NCBI RefSeq assembly: GCF_013377015.1
Contig: NZ_JACABA010000002.1
Span: 1 to 64,000, forward strand
Direction of reading: 5' to 3'
DNA from: Rhodopseudomonas sp.
Lineage (GTDB): Bacteria > Pseudomonadota > Alphaproteobacteria > Rhizobiales > Xanthobacteraceae
Length of the DNA stretch: 64,000 nucleotides
This document shows, one piece after another, positions 8,875 to 17,500 of this stretch. A program made the position numbers and the translations under genes. Below the pieces are notes generated by a model, which saw nothing but the letters and a program-made list of their open reading frames with translations, was not told the origin of the DNA and did no database searches. The stretch's first letter is position 1; each line of letters opens with the position of its first letter.

Positions 8875-9408
8875 TTAGTTTCCCCGCAGCATCCGCTGCA
8901 TGATGCCATCGCGATAGATGAAGCGGTGCACCAGCGCCATCGAAACGTGAAGCACGATTATGATCAGCAGCGACCATTCGGCAGCCTGATGCCAGCCGTC
9001 GATCGCTTTGTTGTAGGCGGGATTGGCGGGCGACAGCATCGGCAACGGCCACATCCCGAAATAGGAAATGCTCCAGCCGCGGAAAGAGGCAAACATCCAG
9101 CCGGTGAGGGTGGTCACGAACACTAGCAGATAGAGTAGCCAGTGCATGGCTTCCGAAGCTAACCGCTGCAATCCGACCAGCGAACTGTCCGGCGCCACCG
9201 GATGAGTCAGGCGCCACACCAACCGCAGCGCAATCACCGCAAGAATGGTGAGCCCGAGCGAGACATGCAACGTCATCGGCGCGCCGGGTTTCATGTCGCG
9301 ATGCAGATCCGGCATCAGCCAGCCGATCGCGTATTGCACGGTGAGCAGCGCTACGATCAGCCAATGAAAGAGTTTTGCGGTGGTTCCGTATTGCGACTGA
9401 GCAGGCAT
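8875..9408 (-). CDS. cytochrome b561 family protein
   Basis: This 177-residue inner-membrane b-type cytochrome has four transmembrane helices. They carry the paired histidines expected to bind two haems: H15 in KLFHWL, the His in LHVSLG, the His in AMHWLL and the His in VLHVSMALVHRF. Such proteins pass electrons between quinol and a periplasmic acceptor, for example superoxide in CybB. The ATG at 9408 follows AGGAAC; the longer in-frame form adds a non-hydrophobic leader and is rejected. The gene converges on the GlxA-type regulator, with 5 bases between the stops. A second cytochrome b561 lies at 57315. Confidence 0.9.
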   Translation of the reverse strand: MPAQSQYGTTAKLFHWLIVALLTVQYAIGWLMPDLHRDMKPGAPMTLHVSLGLTILAVIALRLVWRLTHPVAPDSSLVGLQRLASEAMHWLLYLLVFVTTLTGWMFASFRGWSISYFGMWPLPMLSPANPAYNKAIDGWHQAAEWSLLIIIVLHVSMALVHRFIYRDGIMQRMLRGN

Positions 9409-9570
9409 TGGGGTTCCTCGACGGCGAGTTGGCACGTTCAAGTGCGAGTAAAAAGCTGGAAACCATCCATAGTTTGCATTGCGCCCCCAAGCCAAGCCAT
9501 GATGTGGCGCAAACCGAGTGAGATTGGCTCATCGTCCCGGTCGCGCAGCGAGCAACCGTTTGAGGCCCCG

Positions 9571-10293
9571 ATGCACAAAGTGAAATTTCGCCTGAACGAC
9601 CGTCGATTGGCGCCCCGCCGTACCAAGCTGGAAATTCCTGGATGGGCCGGTCAGCGGGAGCCTCGCGCCGACGGTTCGCGCGAGCAAGTCTGGCACTGCG
9701 TGCCGTTTTCCGAAGGGGCGCAATATGGCATCGAGCTGTTCTATCCTTACAAGAACGAGCTGCACGTCAGCACCAAGGACGGAAAGCTGAGCTTGGTCGG
9801 AGATTTCGGCGACCCGCCCGACGGCGGGGTGCAATGGCCGCCGTTCCGCAATTTCGGCGACGGTTTCTACACCTACCAGATTCTTCTGGACCTCAAGGTC
9901 GAGAAGGGTTTTGCGATCCGAACCGAGCCGCATCCACGATTCTACACCGATCCAACCGGCACCGTGCCGATCGCGGTGCCGGCGCTGGTGCGCAATTGGT
10001 GGCCGATGCTGTTCTTCACGGTGTTCAAGGCGCCGGCTGAGGGGTGCACCCATATCTTTCGGCCGAACGAGCCGTTCTTGCAGATCATCGTGATCCCGGA
10101 AGAGGCAGATTTCGAACTTGAAGAGATGAATGAGGAAGAGGCCGCGGAGCGCGAGCTGCAAGCACGGCGAATCTATTCCAGCCGGCCGACTCTGTCGGCG
10201 GGCACGGAATGGACCTCTTCAACTGACACGGTGTTCGACGGCACTTACCGGCATTTGCATCGCGCCGCGAAGGACAAAGCGCGTCAGTCATGA
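9571..10293 (+). CDS. conserved hypothetical protein, 240 aa
   Basis: The function is not recognised. The protein is soluble, with no signal peptide or membrane segment. It is rich in aromatic residues (VWHCVPF, IELFYPY, FYTYQILLDL, RNWWPMLFFTVF) and has an acidic C-terminal helix (EADFELEEMNEEEAAERELQ). From memory the layout resembles the DUF6065 family, but this was not checked. The ATG at 9571 has GAGG five bases upstream and gives a compact domain; the longer frame overlaps the opposite cytochrome gene and is unlikely. It converges on the poly-His protein gene. Confidence 0.75.
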   Translation: MHKVKFRLNDRRLAPRRTKLEIPGWAGQREPRADGSREQVWHCVPFSEGAQYGIELFYPYKNELHVSTKDGKLSLVGDFGDPPDGGVQWPPFRNFGDGFYTYQILLDLKVEKGFAIRTEPHPRFYTDPTGTVPIAVPALVRNWWPMLFFTVFKAPAEGCTHIFRPNEPFLQIIVIPEEADFELEEMNEEEAAERELQARRIYSSRPTLSAGTEWTSSTDTVFDGTYRHLHRAAKDKARQS

Positions 10294-10310
10294 CGGTGCG
10301 CCATCATAAC

Positions 10311-10332
10311 AAAACGGGGCCAAAGGGCCCCG
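10311..10332 (-). terminator. terminator for the poly-His protein gene
   Basis: On the minus strand CGGGGCC-CTTT-GGCCCCG is followed by TTTTG, a 7-bp stem with a four-base loop. It sits 17 bases beyond the stop of the poly-His gene. Confidence 0.8.
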
Positions 10333-10348
10333 CTCGGTGTTTCCCGCC

Positions 10349-10729
10349 TCAGTAGTCGTTGCGATAATCGCGCCGATAGAAGCTGTGGTGATGATGGTGA
10401 TGGTGGTGGTGGCGCCGGTAGCGCGGCACGACGACAATCCGGGGTTCGTCGTCGTAATACCTGCGATAGTTGCTGTGGTGATGATGATGGTGGTGGTGGT
10501 GATAGTACTGCGCGAGTTGAATATTGGGGTCGGCCGGTTGGTTCGATCGGGATTCGTCGACCGCACGCAACAGCTCCGAGGCGTTGGCAATCGGCTCCAG
10601 CAATTCCGCGAATGAGCTCGCCCTCAGGATCGCGGTTGGGTCCGGGGTGACGGTCGGGGCGGCTTGAGCTGCGTTGAAGGCCCCGATCGACGCCATGGCG
10701 CCGAGCAGGCCTGCGATCTTCTTTTCCAT
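10349..10729 (-). CDS. small secreted poly-histidine protein
   Basis: This 126-residue protein has a signal peptide of about 23 residues (ending NAAQA). It then has a short Pro/Ala/Glu/Leu-rich region and two runs of nine consecutive histidines, separated by Arg/Tyr/Asp-rich sequence. The second run is followed by FYRRDYRNDY. The runs mix CAC and CAT codons. Poly-His of this kind binds Zn, Ni, Co or Cu, so a periplasmic metal store or buffer is the most natural guess, but no domain is recognised. It has its own terminator and no metal transporter gene beside it. The tail resembles small His/Tyr-rich proteins seen in Bradyrhizobium genomes. Confidence 0.75.
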   Translation of the reverse strand: MEKKIAGLLGAMASIGAFNAAQAAPTVTPDPTAILRASSFAELLEPIANASELLRAVDESRSNQPADPNIQLAQYYHHHHHHHHHSNYRRYYDDEPRIVVVPRYRRHHHHHHHHHSFYRRDYRNDY

Positions 10730-10889
10730 TGGATTTCCTTTGCTGGCCGCACAAAAAGTCGCTTGGCAAGCGGCAACTGATTTGCAGGAGCAAGGTTCCT
10801 TGGTCTTGCCGGTTTTTTCAAGGCAGATCCCAAAACAGCCGCCGCTCTTGATCGAGTTCCGACAGCCATCTGAGTGCCGGTGGGCGTTG

Positions 10890-11837
10890 TCAGCCCAGCG
10901 CCTTCAGCCAGCCGCCGATCTCGCGCACCGCGACGTGGGCCTGCGGCAGCAGTTTGCCCATGGTGAAGAAGCCGTGGAACTGGCCCGGGAAATTGCGGTG
11001 CTGAACCGCCACGCCGGCGTCGGCGAGGCGCTTCGCATAATCGTCGCCTTCGTCGCGCAGCGGATCTGCGCCAGCGGTGATCACGATCGCCGGCGGTAGC
11101 CCGGAGAGGTCTTTCACCCGTGCCGGCGAAGCACGCCAGTCGTGAATCTCGGCGGCGCCGTTGAGATAGTGATCGCGAAACCATCGGATCACCGAATGGG
11201 TCAGCAGGACGCTGGTCTCGGGTTCGCTGTGCGACGGATGGGTCATGGCGAAATCGGTGGCGGGATAGATCAGCACCTGGCCGGCGAGCTTCGGACTGCC
11301 CTTGTCGCGCGCGGCGATCGCCACCACCGCGGCGAGATTGCCGCCGGCGCTGTCGCCGCCGACGCTGATCCGCGCGGCGTCGATGCCGAGCTGCGCCGCA
11401 TGGTCGGCGATCCAGGCGGTCGCGGCCAGCGCGTCGTCGATCGCGGCGGGAAATTTGTGCTCCGGCGCCAGCCGGTAATCGACCGAGATCACGATCAGTT
11501 GCCCGTCGTCGGCGAGCGCACGGCATACCACGTCGTGGGTGTCGAGATCGCCGATCACCCAGCCGCCGCCGTGAAAGAACACCAGCGCCGGCGCCAATCC
11601 GCCGATCTGGCGCAGCGTCTTCGGTGTGTAGACGCGGGCCGGGATCTCGCCGGCCGGGCCAGGAATCGAGGTCGATTGCACCGAGGCCAATTCCGGCGGC
11701 TCCGGATTGCTGACGACGCGGGCCGCCAGATAATAGTCCCGTGCTTCCTGCGCCGTCAGGTCTTCATAGGCCGGCCGGCCGGCTTCCTGAAAGGCTTTGT
11801 ACACGGCGGCGGCGTCGGGATCGAGGATCGCTGGCAT
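10890..11837 (-). CDS. alpha/beta hydrolase, hormone-sensitive-lipase family esterase
   Basis: This 315-residue cytosolic carboxylesterase is of family IV (HSL type). The oxyanion-hole motif HGGGW lies at residues 89-93. The nucleophile is S163 in GDSAGG, the acid is the Asp in ADPLRDE near 257, and the base is the His in QFHGF near 287. It should hydrolyse short or medium acyl esters; the natural substrate is unknown. The ATG at 11837 gives MPAILDP, typical of the family; the upstream frame is non-coding in style. It lies 68 bases downstream of the SDR gene on the same strand, so the two may be co-transcribed and act in one catabolic step series. Confidence 0.92.
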   Translation of the reverse strand: MPAILDPDAAAVYKAFQEAGRPAYEDLTAQEARDYYLAARVVSNPEPPELASVQSTSIPGPAGEIPARVYTPKTLRQIGGLAPALVFFHGGGWVIGDLDTHDVVCRALADDGQLIVISVDYRLAPEHKFPAAIDDALAATAWIADHAAQLGIDAARISVGGDSAGGNLAAVVAIAARDKGSPKLAGQVLIYPATDFAMTHPSHSEPETSVLLTHSVIRWFRDHYLNGAAEIHDWRASPARVKDLSGLPPAIVITAGADPLRDEGDDYAKRLADAGVAVQHRNFPGQFHGFFTMGKLLPQAHVAVREIGGWLKALG

Positions 11838-11905
11838 TTGAACTACACCTGTTGCTTGGCTATGGAGTTGCGTGGTGATGGAGGTTCGTTGTCGGAGATG
11901 ACGCG

Positions 11906-12685
11906 CTAACTGGCGGTGCGCCCGCCATCGACCGTGTAGGCCGAGCCGGTCACGTAGCTGGCCTCGTCGGAGGCGAGGAACGCCACCACCGAGGCGACTT
12001 CGGCGGCGTGGCCCAATCGCCGCGCTGGGATCCTCTCGACGATCCTTTCGTTCGGGATCGGCGCGTTGCCGGGATTGCGGCCCTCGATGATCGAACTCAG
12101 CATTCGGCTGTCGATCAATCCCGGGCAGACGCAGTTGACCCGCACGCCAGTGCCGGCGCATTCCAGCGCCGCGCTCTTGGTCAGCCCGATCACCGCGTGC
12201 TTGCTGGCGCTGTAGGCGGCGATATCGGGCGAGCCGATCAATCCGGCGATCGAGGCGGTGTTGACGATGCTGCCGGTGTTCTGCTTCAGCATCACCGGCA
12301 GTACATGCTTCAGCCCTAGGAACACGCCGACCACATTGACGTCCAGCACGCGGCGAAACGCTTCCAGCGACGTGCGTACGATCGGCGCGATCTCGCCCTC
12401 GATCCCGGCATTGTTGTAGAATACGTCGATGCGGCTGAACTTGCCCAGCGCATGGCCGACATAGCCCGCGACGTCGTCCTCGCGCGTGACGTCGGCGAGA
12501 ATGGCCAGCGTCTCGGCATGGTCGGGAAGCCCGGCGACCGCGTGCTTGAGCGCTTCCGCGTCGCGGTCGACCGCGACGATGCAGGCGCCGCGCGCCGCCA
12601 GCAGTTTCATGGTCGCGGTGCCGATCACGCCGGCGGCGCCGGTGACCAGCGCAATCTTGCCGTCGAGCCGAATACGATCGGTCAT
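11906..12685 (-). CDS. short-chain dehydrogenase/reductase (SDR)
   Basis: This 259-residue NAD(P)-dependent oxidoreductase has the nucleotide-binding glycine motif TGAAGVIG near residue 14. NNAG follows around 90 and the catalytic YxxxK (YSASK) around 155. The C-terminal YVTGSAYTVDGG is typical of classical SDRs. D38 or a neighbouring acidic residue (VAVDRDAE) suggests NAD rather than NADP. The ATG at 12685 is preceded by AGGAAA. It sits upstream of the esterase on the same strand and probably shares its promoter. The substrate is unknown. Confidence 0.92.
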   Translation of the reverse strand: MTDRIRLDGKIALVTGAAGVIGTATMKLLAARGACIVAVDRDAEALKHAVAGLPDHAETLAILADVTREDDVAGYVGHALGKFSRIDVFYNNAGIEGEIAPIVRTSLEAFRRVLDVNVVGVFLGLKHVLPVMLKQNTGSIVNTASIAGLIGSPDIAAYSASKHAVIGLTKSAALECAGTGVRVNCVCPGLIDSRMLSSIIEGRNPGNAPIPNERIVERIPARRLGHAAEVASVVAFLASDEASYVTGSAYTVDGGRTAS

Positions 12686-12937
12686 GTCAGACGTTTCCTC
12701 GGTTCCTTCCGGTTTGATCCGGAATGTTGCGGCGGGCATCGGAGTTGTCCCGCGCTTGCGCCTTGGCCGATTATTTCAGGTGTGGCGCCGCATGACCAGT
12801 GCTGGAGGGCGGCGTTCGCGGCGCCGGGGGAACCCGCCCTTTCCCCGCCGTATTCGGCGTGTTAACCGGGGGCCGATGCGAGCGGCCCAAACCTGTACAA
12901 TGTCGCGAGCCTGATTCGTCGATTGAAGCCGCGCAAA

Positions 12938-13846
12938 ATGTTTCGAACCCTGAGCATTGCTGGTCTTGCGGCGCTTCTCGCCGCCCCGTTGATTGCGCTT
13001 GCGTCGCCGGCGCGGGCGCAGATCGGCAATATATTCTCCGAGCCGTCGCCGCGTCCGCCCGGCAATATCCCGCGCGATGCTGCGCCCGACGACGAAGAGG
13101 AAGTGCCGGATCTGCCGCAACAGGGTCGGCTGCTGCCAGCCCCGAACCGGGTGGCGCCAGGGCAGGGCGCGCCGCCGCCTGGGCCGGTGCAATCGCAGCC
13201 GCTGCCGCCGCCTCCCGGCACCACCATTGTTCCGCAGACCTCGCCCAGCGCGGCGCAGCCGGCCCAGCCGAACACCGGCGTTGCCGCGGTGCCGCCGGCT
13301 GTCAATCCGCTGCCGGGACTGCCGCCGGGGCAGCGCCAGCCCAAGACCGCGCCGCCGGCGCCGGCGACGCTGCAGCCCGGCGACGAAGTGGTCACCGAGC
13401 CGCCGGCGCAGAAGATCGTCAACAAGAAGGCGAGCTTCTCCGGGCTCGACAAGATCACCGGCCGGATCATTAATTTCGACGCCGACATCGGCGAAACTGT
13501 TCAGTTCGGCGCTCTGCGGGTGAAGACCGACGCCTGCTACACCAGGCCGGCCACCGAGGCCGCCAACACCGACGCCTTTGTCGAGGTTGACGAGATCACG
13601 CTGCAGGGCGAGGTGAAGCGAATCTTCTCGGGCTGGATGTTCGCGGCCAGTCCCGGCCTGCACGGCGTCGAGCACCCGATCTACGATATCTGGCTGACCG
13701 ACTGCAAAGGGCCGGAAACCACCGTAGTCACAGCGCAGCCCGATCCGCCGAAGCCGGCGCCACCGCCGCCGCAGAAGCGCGCGCCGCCGAAACAGCCACG
13801 GCCGCAGCCGGCGCAGCCGAATCCGTTCCCGACTTTCAGGCAGTAG
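12938..13846 (+). CDS. DUF2155 domain secreted protein
   Basis: This 302-residue protein has a signal peptide of about 28 residues (ending SPARA). A long Pro/Gln/Ala-rich linker runs from about 35 to 165, and a C-terminal DUF2155 domain from about 170 to 265. The domain contains the conserved CYTRP, VFVEV-like DAFVEVDE, IFSGWMFAASPGLHGVEHPIYDIWL and DC motifs, with the two cysteines spaced as in the family. A Pro-rich tail ends the chain. The function of DUF2155 is unknown. Relatives often place it between the NDUFA12 gene and aat, and here aat still follows, but with a TPP-enzyme gene inserted. The ATG at 12938 is preferred over a TTG 15 bases upstream. Confidence 0.88.
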   Translation: MFRTLSIAGLAALLAAPLIALASPARAQIGNIFSEPSPRPPGNIPRDAAPDDEEEVPDLPQQGRLLPAPNRVAPGQGAPPPGPVQSQPLPPPPGTTIVPQTSPSAAQPAQPNTGVAAVPPAVNPLPGLPPGQRQPKTAPPAPATLQPGDEVVTEPPAQKIVNKKASFSGLDKITGRIINFDADIGETVQFGALRVKTDACYTRPATEAANTDAFVEVDEITLQGEVKRIFSGWMFAASPGLHGVEHPIYDIWLTDCKGPETTVVTAQPDPPKPAPPPPQKRAPPKQPRPQPAQPNPFPTFRQ

Positions 13847-13848
13847 TT

Positions 13849-13954
13849 GTCATTGCGAGCGGAGGTCGGCGCGTAGCGCCGGCCGACAGCGAAGCAATCC
13901 AGAAGCCGCGAACGAAGACTGGATTGCTTCGTCGCAAGTGCTCCTCGCAATGAC
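13849..13954. repeat. dispersed palindromic repeat, copy A (about 106 bp)
   Basis: It begins GTCATTGCGAG and ends CTCGCAATGAC, perfect inverted ends. Inside are GAAGCAATCCAG and its complement CTGGATTGCTTCG around a variable loop, plus a small hairpin GGCGCG..CGCC. The same element occurs in reverse orientation at 24089-24196. It starts 3 bases after the DUF2155 stop and may also end transcripts. No coding potential was seen. Confidence 0.9.
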
Positions 13955-14010
13955 GAACGCGAGCGCTTGAGCGTTTGTCGAGTGAGCTTCCGGGCTGCTC
14001 GGCGTCCGGA

Positions 14011-15741
14011 CTATAAATTCGCCGCGCCGAACACTTCGCGATACCAGTCGGCGGCGAGGTTCGGATTGATCCGACCGTCGACGATGAACACGCCCGGCGC
14101 GCCGGCCTCGACCCAGCGCCGCAACGGACCAAGATCGGCGGGCGAGCGCACCACCACCCCGTCGGCGCCATAGCCGCGTGCGATCGCCGCGAAATCCGTC
14201 ACCGGAAACTGCGCCATCTTCGGCGAATAGCCCTCGGGGCCGAAATGGTGCACTTCGGCGCTATAGGCGCTGTCATTGTAAACCAGGATGCAGATCCGCA
14301 TCTTCAACCGCACCGCGGTCTCGAGTTCGGCGATCGACATCAGGAAGCCACCGTCGCCGGCGGCGCAGACGATCAGGCGGTCCGGCTGCGTCACCGCGGC
14401 GCCGATCGCCGCCGCAAGCCCGAGCCCGATCGACTGAAACGCGATCGGGATGCACCAGCCGCGCGCATCGGGCACGGCGAAATAGCGCGTCACCCAGCCG
14501 ACGAAATGGCCGCCGTCGACCACCACGACGCGGTCTTTCGGCAGGATCTCGTCGATCGCCTTGCTCAGGGTGCGCGGATCGATGTAGTCGGCGGTGCCGA
14601 CATCCTCATAGGGCACGCGGCGGCTGCTGCGGCGGTCGATCAGGTCGGCGACCTCTGGGGAACGCCAGCCGTTCGGAGCTGCGCCGTCGTCGGCGGTTTC
14701 CAGCGCGCGCAACACCGACGACGCGACCGACGCCGCATCGCCCTCGACCTCGAGGTCGACCGGGCGGTGCAGGCCGCAGCGGCCTTTCTCGACGTCGACC
14801 TGGACCAGCTGGGCATATTCGGAAATCAGTTTGCCCTTCTTGGTGGTCCACATGTTCAGCGAGGTGCCGAAGGCGAGAATGAGATCGCTCTGCGCGATCA
14901 GTTCGGCCGCGGCCGGCGACGAGAAGCCGCCGGCGATGCCGAGATTCCAGGGATGGCCGGCGAACATGCCATGGGCCTGCACCGAGGTCGCCAGCAGCGC
15001 GCCGAGGCGGTCGGCGAGTTCAAGCAGGATCGGCTCGGCATCGGCGACGACGGCGCCATGGCCGGCGAGGATCACCGGCCTGCGCGAGGCCTTGATGGTG
15101 GCGATCAGCTCGCGGAACGCCGTCAGATTCGGCGGCCGCGCCGGCTCCGACGCGGCGCGCGCGATCGCCGCCGGATCGGCCGCAGGTGCTGCGTCGACGC
15201 CGATTTCCTGGACATCGATCGGCAGGCTCAGCACCACCGCGGTACGCTGGCGCCGCGCCGTGGTCGCGGCGCGCAGGGCATCGTCATAGGCCGTTTTCGC
15301 GTCGGCAATCTGCAGCCAGATTGCGCCGACGGACCTCACCAGATCGGCCTGGGTGAAGGCGAAGGCGGAGCGACGGTCGCCACGCACGACGTCGCCGGCG
15401 AGAACCAAGAGCGGCGTGTCGCTCTTGGCAGCTTCGGCGATGCCGGTGATCGCATTGGTCAGTCCGGGACCCGCAGTCACACTGACGACGCTGAGTGCGC
15501 GGTCAAGACGCGCGGCGGCGTCCGCCATGCTGACCGCGCCGCCCTCATGGCGTGCGGCGATGAATTCGATGCCGAGATCGGTGAGCGCCAGCGTCACCTT
15601 GAAATTGGCGCCGCCAACGAGTCCGAAACAGCGCCTGGCTCCCGCATCGGCAATGGCGCGGGCGACCTCGCGCCACACCGGGGTCAGCGCCGAATTGATC
15701 TGGGTCGCAGGCAGCGATGTCATCGGTTGATTTTCCTGCAT
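14011..15741 (-). CDS. thiamine-pyrophosphate-dependent enzyme, acetolactate-synthase-like
   Basis: This 576-residue member of the ALS/benzoylformate-decarboxylase superfamily has three domains. The N-terminal pyrimidine-binding domain (20-185) carries the cofactor-activating E66 in RHEGGA. A central domain follows (about 205-345), then the C-terminal PP-binding domain (about 390-560) with GDGGF and N about 26 residues on for Mg and pyrophosphate. The superfamily includes acetolactate synthase, oxalyl-CoA decarboxylase and sulfoacetaldehyde acetyltransferase; the reaction here cannot be assigned. There is no small regulatory ilvN subunit beside it, which argues against branched-chain amino-acid synthesis. 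A second start seven codons in (ATG at 15723, AGGAA upstream) is equally plausible. It separates DUF2155 from aat and looks inserted. Confidence 0.88.
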   Translation of the reverse strand: MQENQPMTSLPATQINSALTPVWREVARAIADAGARRCFGLVGGANFKVTLALTDLGIEFIAARHEGGAVSMADAAARLDRALSVVSVTAGPGLTNAITGIAEAAKSDTPLLVLAGDVVRGDRRSAFAFTQADLVRSVGAIWLQIADAKTAYDDALRAATTARRQRTAVVLSLPIDVQEIGVDAAPAADPAAIARAASEPARPPNLTAFRELIATIKASRRPVILAGHGAVVADAEPILLELADRLGALLATSVQAHGMFAGHPWNLGIAGGFSSPAAAELIAQSDLILAFGTSLNMWTTKKGKLISEYAQLVQVDVEKGRCGLHRPVDLEVEGDAASVASSVLRALETADDGAAPNGWRSPEVADLIDRRSSRRVPYEDVGTADYIDPRTLSKAIDEILPKDRVVVVDGGHFVGWVTRYFAVPDARGWCIPIAFQSIGLGLAAAIGAAVTQPDRLIVCAAGDGGFLMSIAELETAVRLKMRICILVYNDSAYSAEVHHFGPEGYSPKMAQFPVTDFAAIARGYGADGVVVRSPADLGPLRRWVEAGAPGVFIVDGRINPNLAADWYREVFGAANL

Positions 15742-15887
15742 TTCGCCCCCCTGGATTTCGGACGGCAGCTGCCGCCGAAGCCTAGTTGAATTCGCTTGCG
15801 CGCGTATGCGCTTATGTTGCGCAGACTGCCGCGGCGGCTGCCTATCTCGTCGCCAGCCCGGCCAATCGCGACACGCTGCGCGCGCGA

Positions 15888-16565
15888 CTATCTTGCCGCC
15901 GCGATGATCGCCAGCGCGTCGGCGCCGCGGACCGGGACGTCAATCGGCAGCGCGTCGAACGACGCCATGCCTTTCAGCGCGGCGTCGAGCATCGCGCGAT
16001 AGCGCTGCCGCGGCACCTCGATGGCGCCGAACGAGCGCAGATGTTCGGTGACGAACTGGGTGTCGAGCAGCACGTAGCCGCCGGCGAGCAGCCGCGCCAC
16101 CAGATGCACCAGCGCCACTTTCGAGGCGTCGCGGGTGCGATGGAACATGCTCTCGCCGAAGAACGCCCGGCCGAGGCTGACGCCGTACAGCCCGCCGGCG
16201 AGGTCGCCGTCCTGCCAGACCTCGACGCTGTGGCAATGCCCGATCTCATACAGGCCGGTATAGAGCTCGCGGATCCGGCGGTTGATCCAGGTGTCGTCGC
16301 GATCCGGCTGCGGCGCGGCGCAACCGCCGATCACCGCCTTGAAATCGCGATCCACGGTGACGGTGAAAGCGTCCGAGCGTACCGTCCGCGCCAGCCGCGA
16401 GGCGACGTGGAATCCCTTCAGCGGAATGATGCCGCGCAGTTCCGGTTCGACCCAGAACAGGGTGGGATCGTCGACGCTCTCCGCCATCGGAAAAATGCCG
16501 CAGGCATAGGCGCGCAGCAGCACTTCCGGCGTGATCTCGGACGAAGCGGAGTCGCGTGAAGCCAT
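15888..16565 (-). CDS. aat: leucyl/phenylalanyl-tRNA--protein transferase
   Basis: This 225-residue cytosolic enzyme transfers Leu or Phe from aminoacyl-tRNA to the N-terminal Arg or Lys of proteins, marking them for ClpS/ClpAP degradation (bacterial N-end rule). The sequence has the family blocks [24 protein letters not shown], the catalytic-region motif [27 protein letters not shown] and [11 protein letters not shown]. The length is typical. The ATG at 16565 is the last that keeps the complete N-terminus; the in-frame extension upstream is not protein-like. In relatives aat sits next to accC, but here about 12.4 kb of other genes lies between. Confidence 0.95.
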   Translation of the reverse strand: MASRDSASSEITPEVLLRAYACGIFPMAESVDDPTLFWVEPELRGIIPLKGFHVASRLARTVRSDAFTVTVDRDFKAVIGGCAAPQPDRDDTWINRRIRELYTGLYEIGHCHSVEVWQDGDLAGGLYGVSLGRAFFGESMFHRTRDASKVALVHLVARLLAGGYVLLDTQFVTEHLRSFGAIEVPRQRYRAMLDAALKGMASFDALPIDVPVRGADALAIIAAAR

Positions 16566-16746
16566 GACTATTCCTAGCACGTCGGCAACGTCCCGGCGAC
16601 TCCGCTGCGGACTGAGTATTTTCTGAACGCTATAATTGTTCCCGCAAAAAGCAAAAATATAGCTGGAGACACTCGGTTGGAATCGACCGATAGGTGATCG
16701 GCATCGGCGGCATCCGTCGCCGCTCCAGATCAAGTGAGTTCCGCCG

Positions 16747-17496
16747 GTGGCGAATATTGTCGTGCGAAGCCTGTCACGCCGATCCTTTCTGGCCTCGACC
16801 GCGGCGCTGATTGTCGCGGGGTCGACGCCCGGATTTGCGCGCACCATTGTCGGGCGGATGCCATGGGAGCCGGGCAGCGCGACGCCGCCGGTTCAGGTAC
16901 GCCCCGGTCCGTGGATGTTCTTCACCGCCGACGAAGCAGCTTTAGTCGAAGCCGCGGTCGATCGGCTAATTCCGCCCGACGATCGCGGCCCCGGCGGCAA
17001 GGATGCTGGTTGCGCGGTCTATATCGATCGGCAGCTCGCCGGTCCCTATGGCGGCGCCGCGGGCCTCTATATGCGTCCGCCCTTCATGCCGGGCGCCGCC
17101 ACCCAGGGCTATCAACTGCCGGGTTCGCCCGCTGCGCGCTACCGCGCCGGATTGCTCGCGCTGGCCGACCACGTCCGCACCGCCTTCGCCGGCAAGACAT
17201 TTCGCGAGCTCGCGCCGGCCGATCAGGACAAGGTGCTCGGCGGCCTGGAGACCGGCGCCATCGTGCTGAAGGACGTCAACGGCGCGGAGTTCTTCGCGCT
17301 GCTGCTGCAGAACACCCAGGAGGGGTTCTTCGCCGATCCGGTCTATGGCGGCAATCGCGACATGGCCGGCTGGAAGCTCGTCGGCTTTCCGGGCAGCCGT
17401 TACGATTATCGCGACTGGGTCGATCAACACGACAAGGCCTACCCGCTGCCGCCGGTGAGCATCATGGGGCGGTCCGACTGGACCGTGCGGGAGTAG
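16747..17496 (+). CDS. gluconate 2-dehydrogenase small subunit (subunit 3 family), Tat-exported
   Basis: This 249-residue protein starts with GTG. A twin-arginine signal ([10 protein letters not shown]11-R12) directs folded export, and the body is the gluconate-2-dehydrogenase subunit 3 domain ([41 protein letters not shown]). It is the first gene of a three-gene unit; the flavoprotein begins 5 bases after its stop. In known enzymes this subunit carries the Tat signal that takes the flavin subunit with it into the periplasm. The actual sugar or alcohol oxidised is not certain. Confidence 0.92.
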   Translation: MANIVVRSLSRRSFLASTAALIVAGSTPGFARTIVGRMPWEPGSATPPVQVRPGPWMFFTADEAALVEAAVDRLIPPDDRGPGGKDAGCAVYIDRQLAGPYGGAAGLYMRPPFMPGAATQGYQLPGSPAARYRAGLLALADHVRTAFAGKTFRELAPADQDKVLGGLETGAIVLKDVNGAEFFALLLQNTQEGFFADPVYGGNRDMAGWKLVGFPGSRYDYRDWVDQHDKAYPLPPVSIMGRSDWTVRE

Positions 17497-17500
17497 GACG

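Noticed and set aside
16566-16847. N-terminal extension of aat by 94 codons
   Set aside because: The extension is Arg-rich, not conserved in the family, and the ATG at 16565 gives the normal length.
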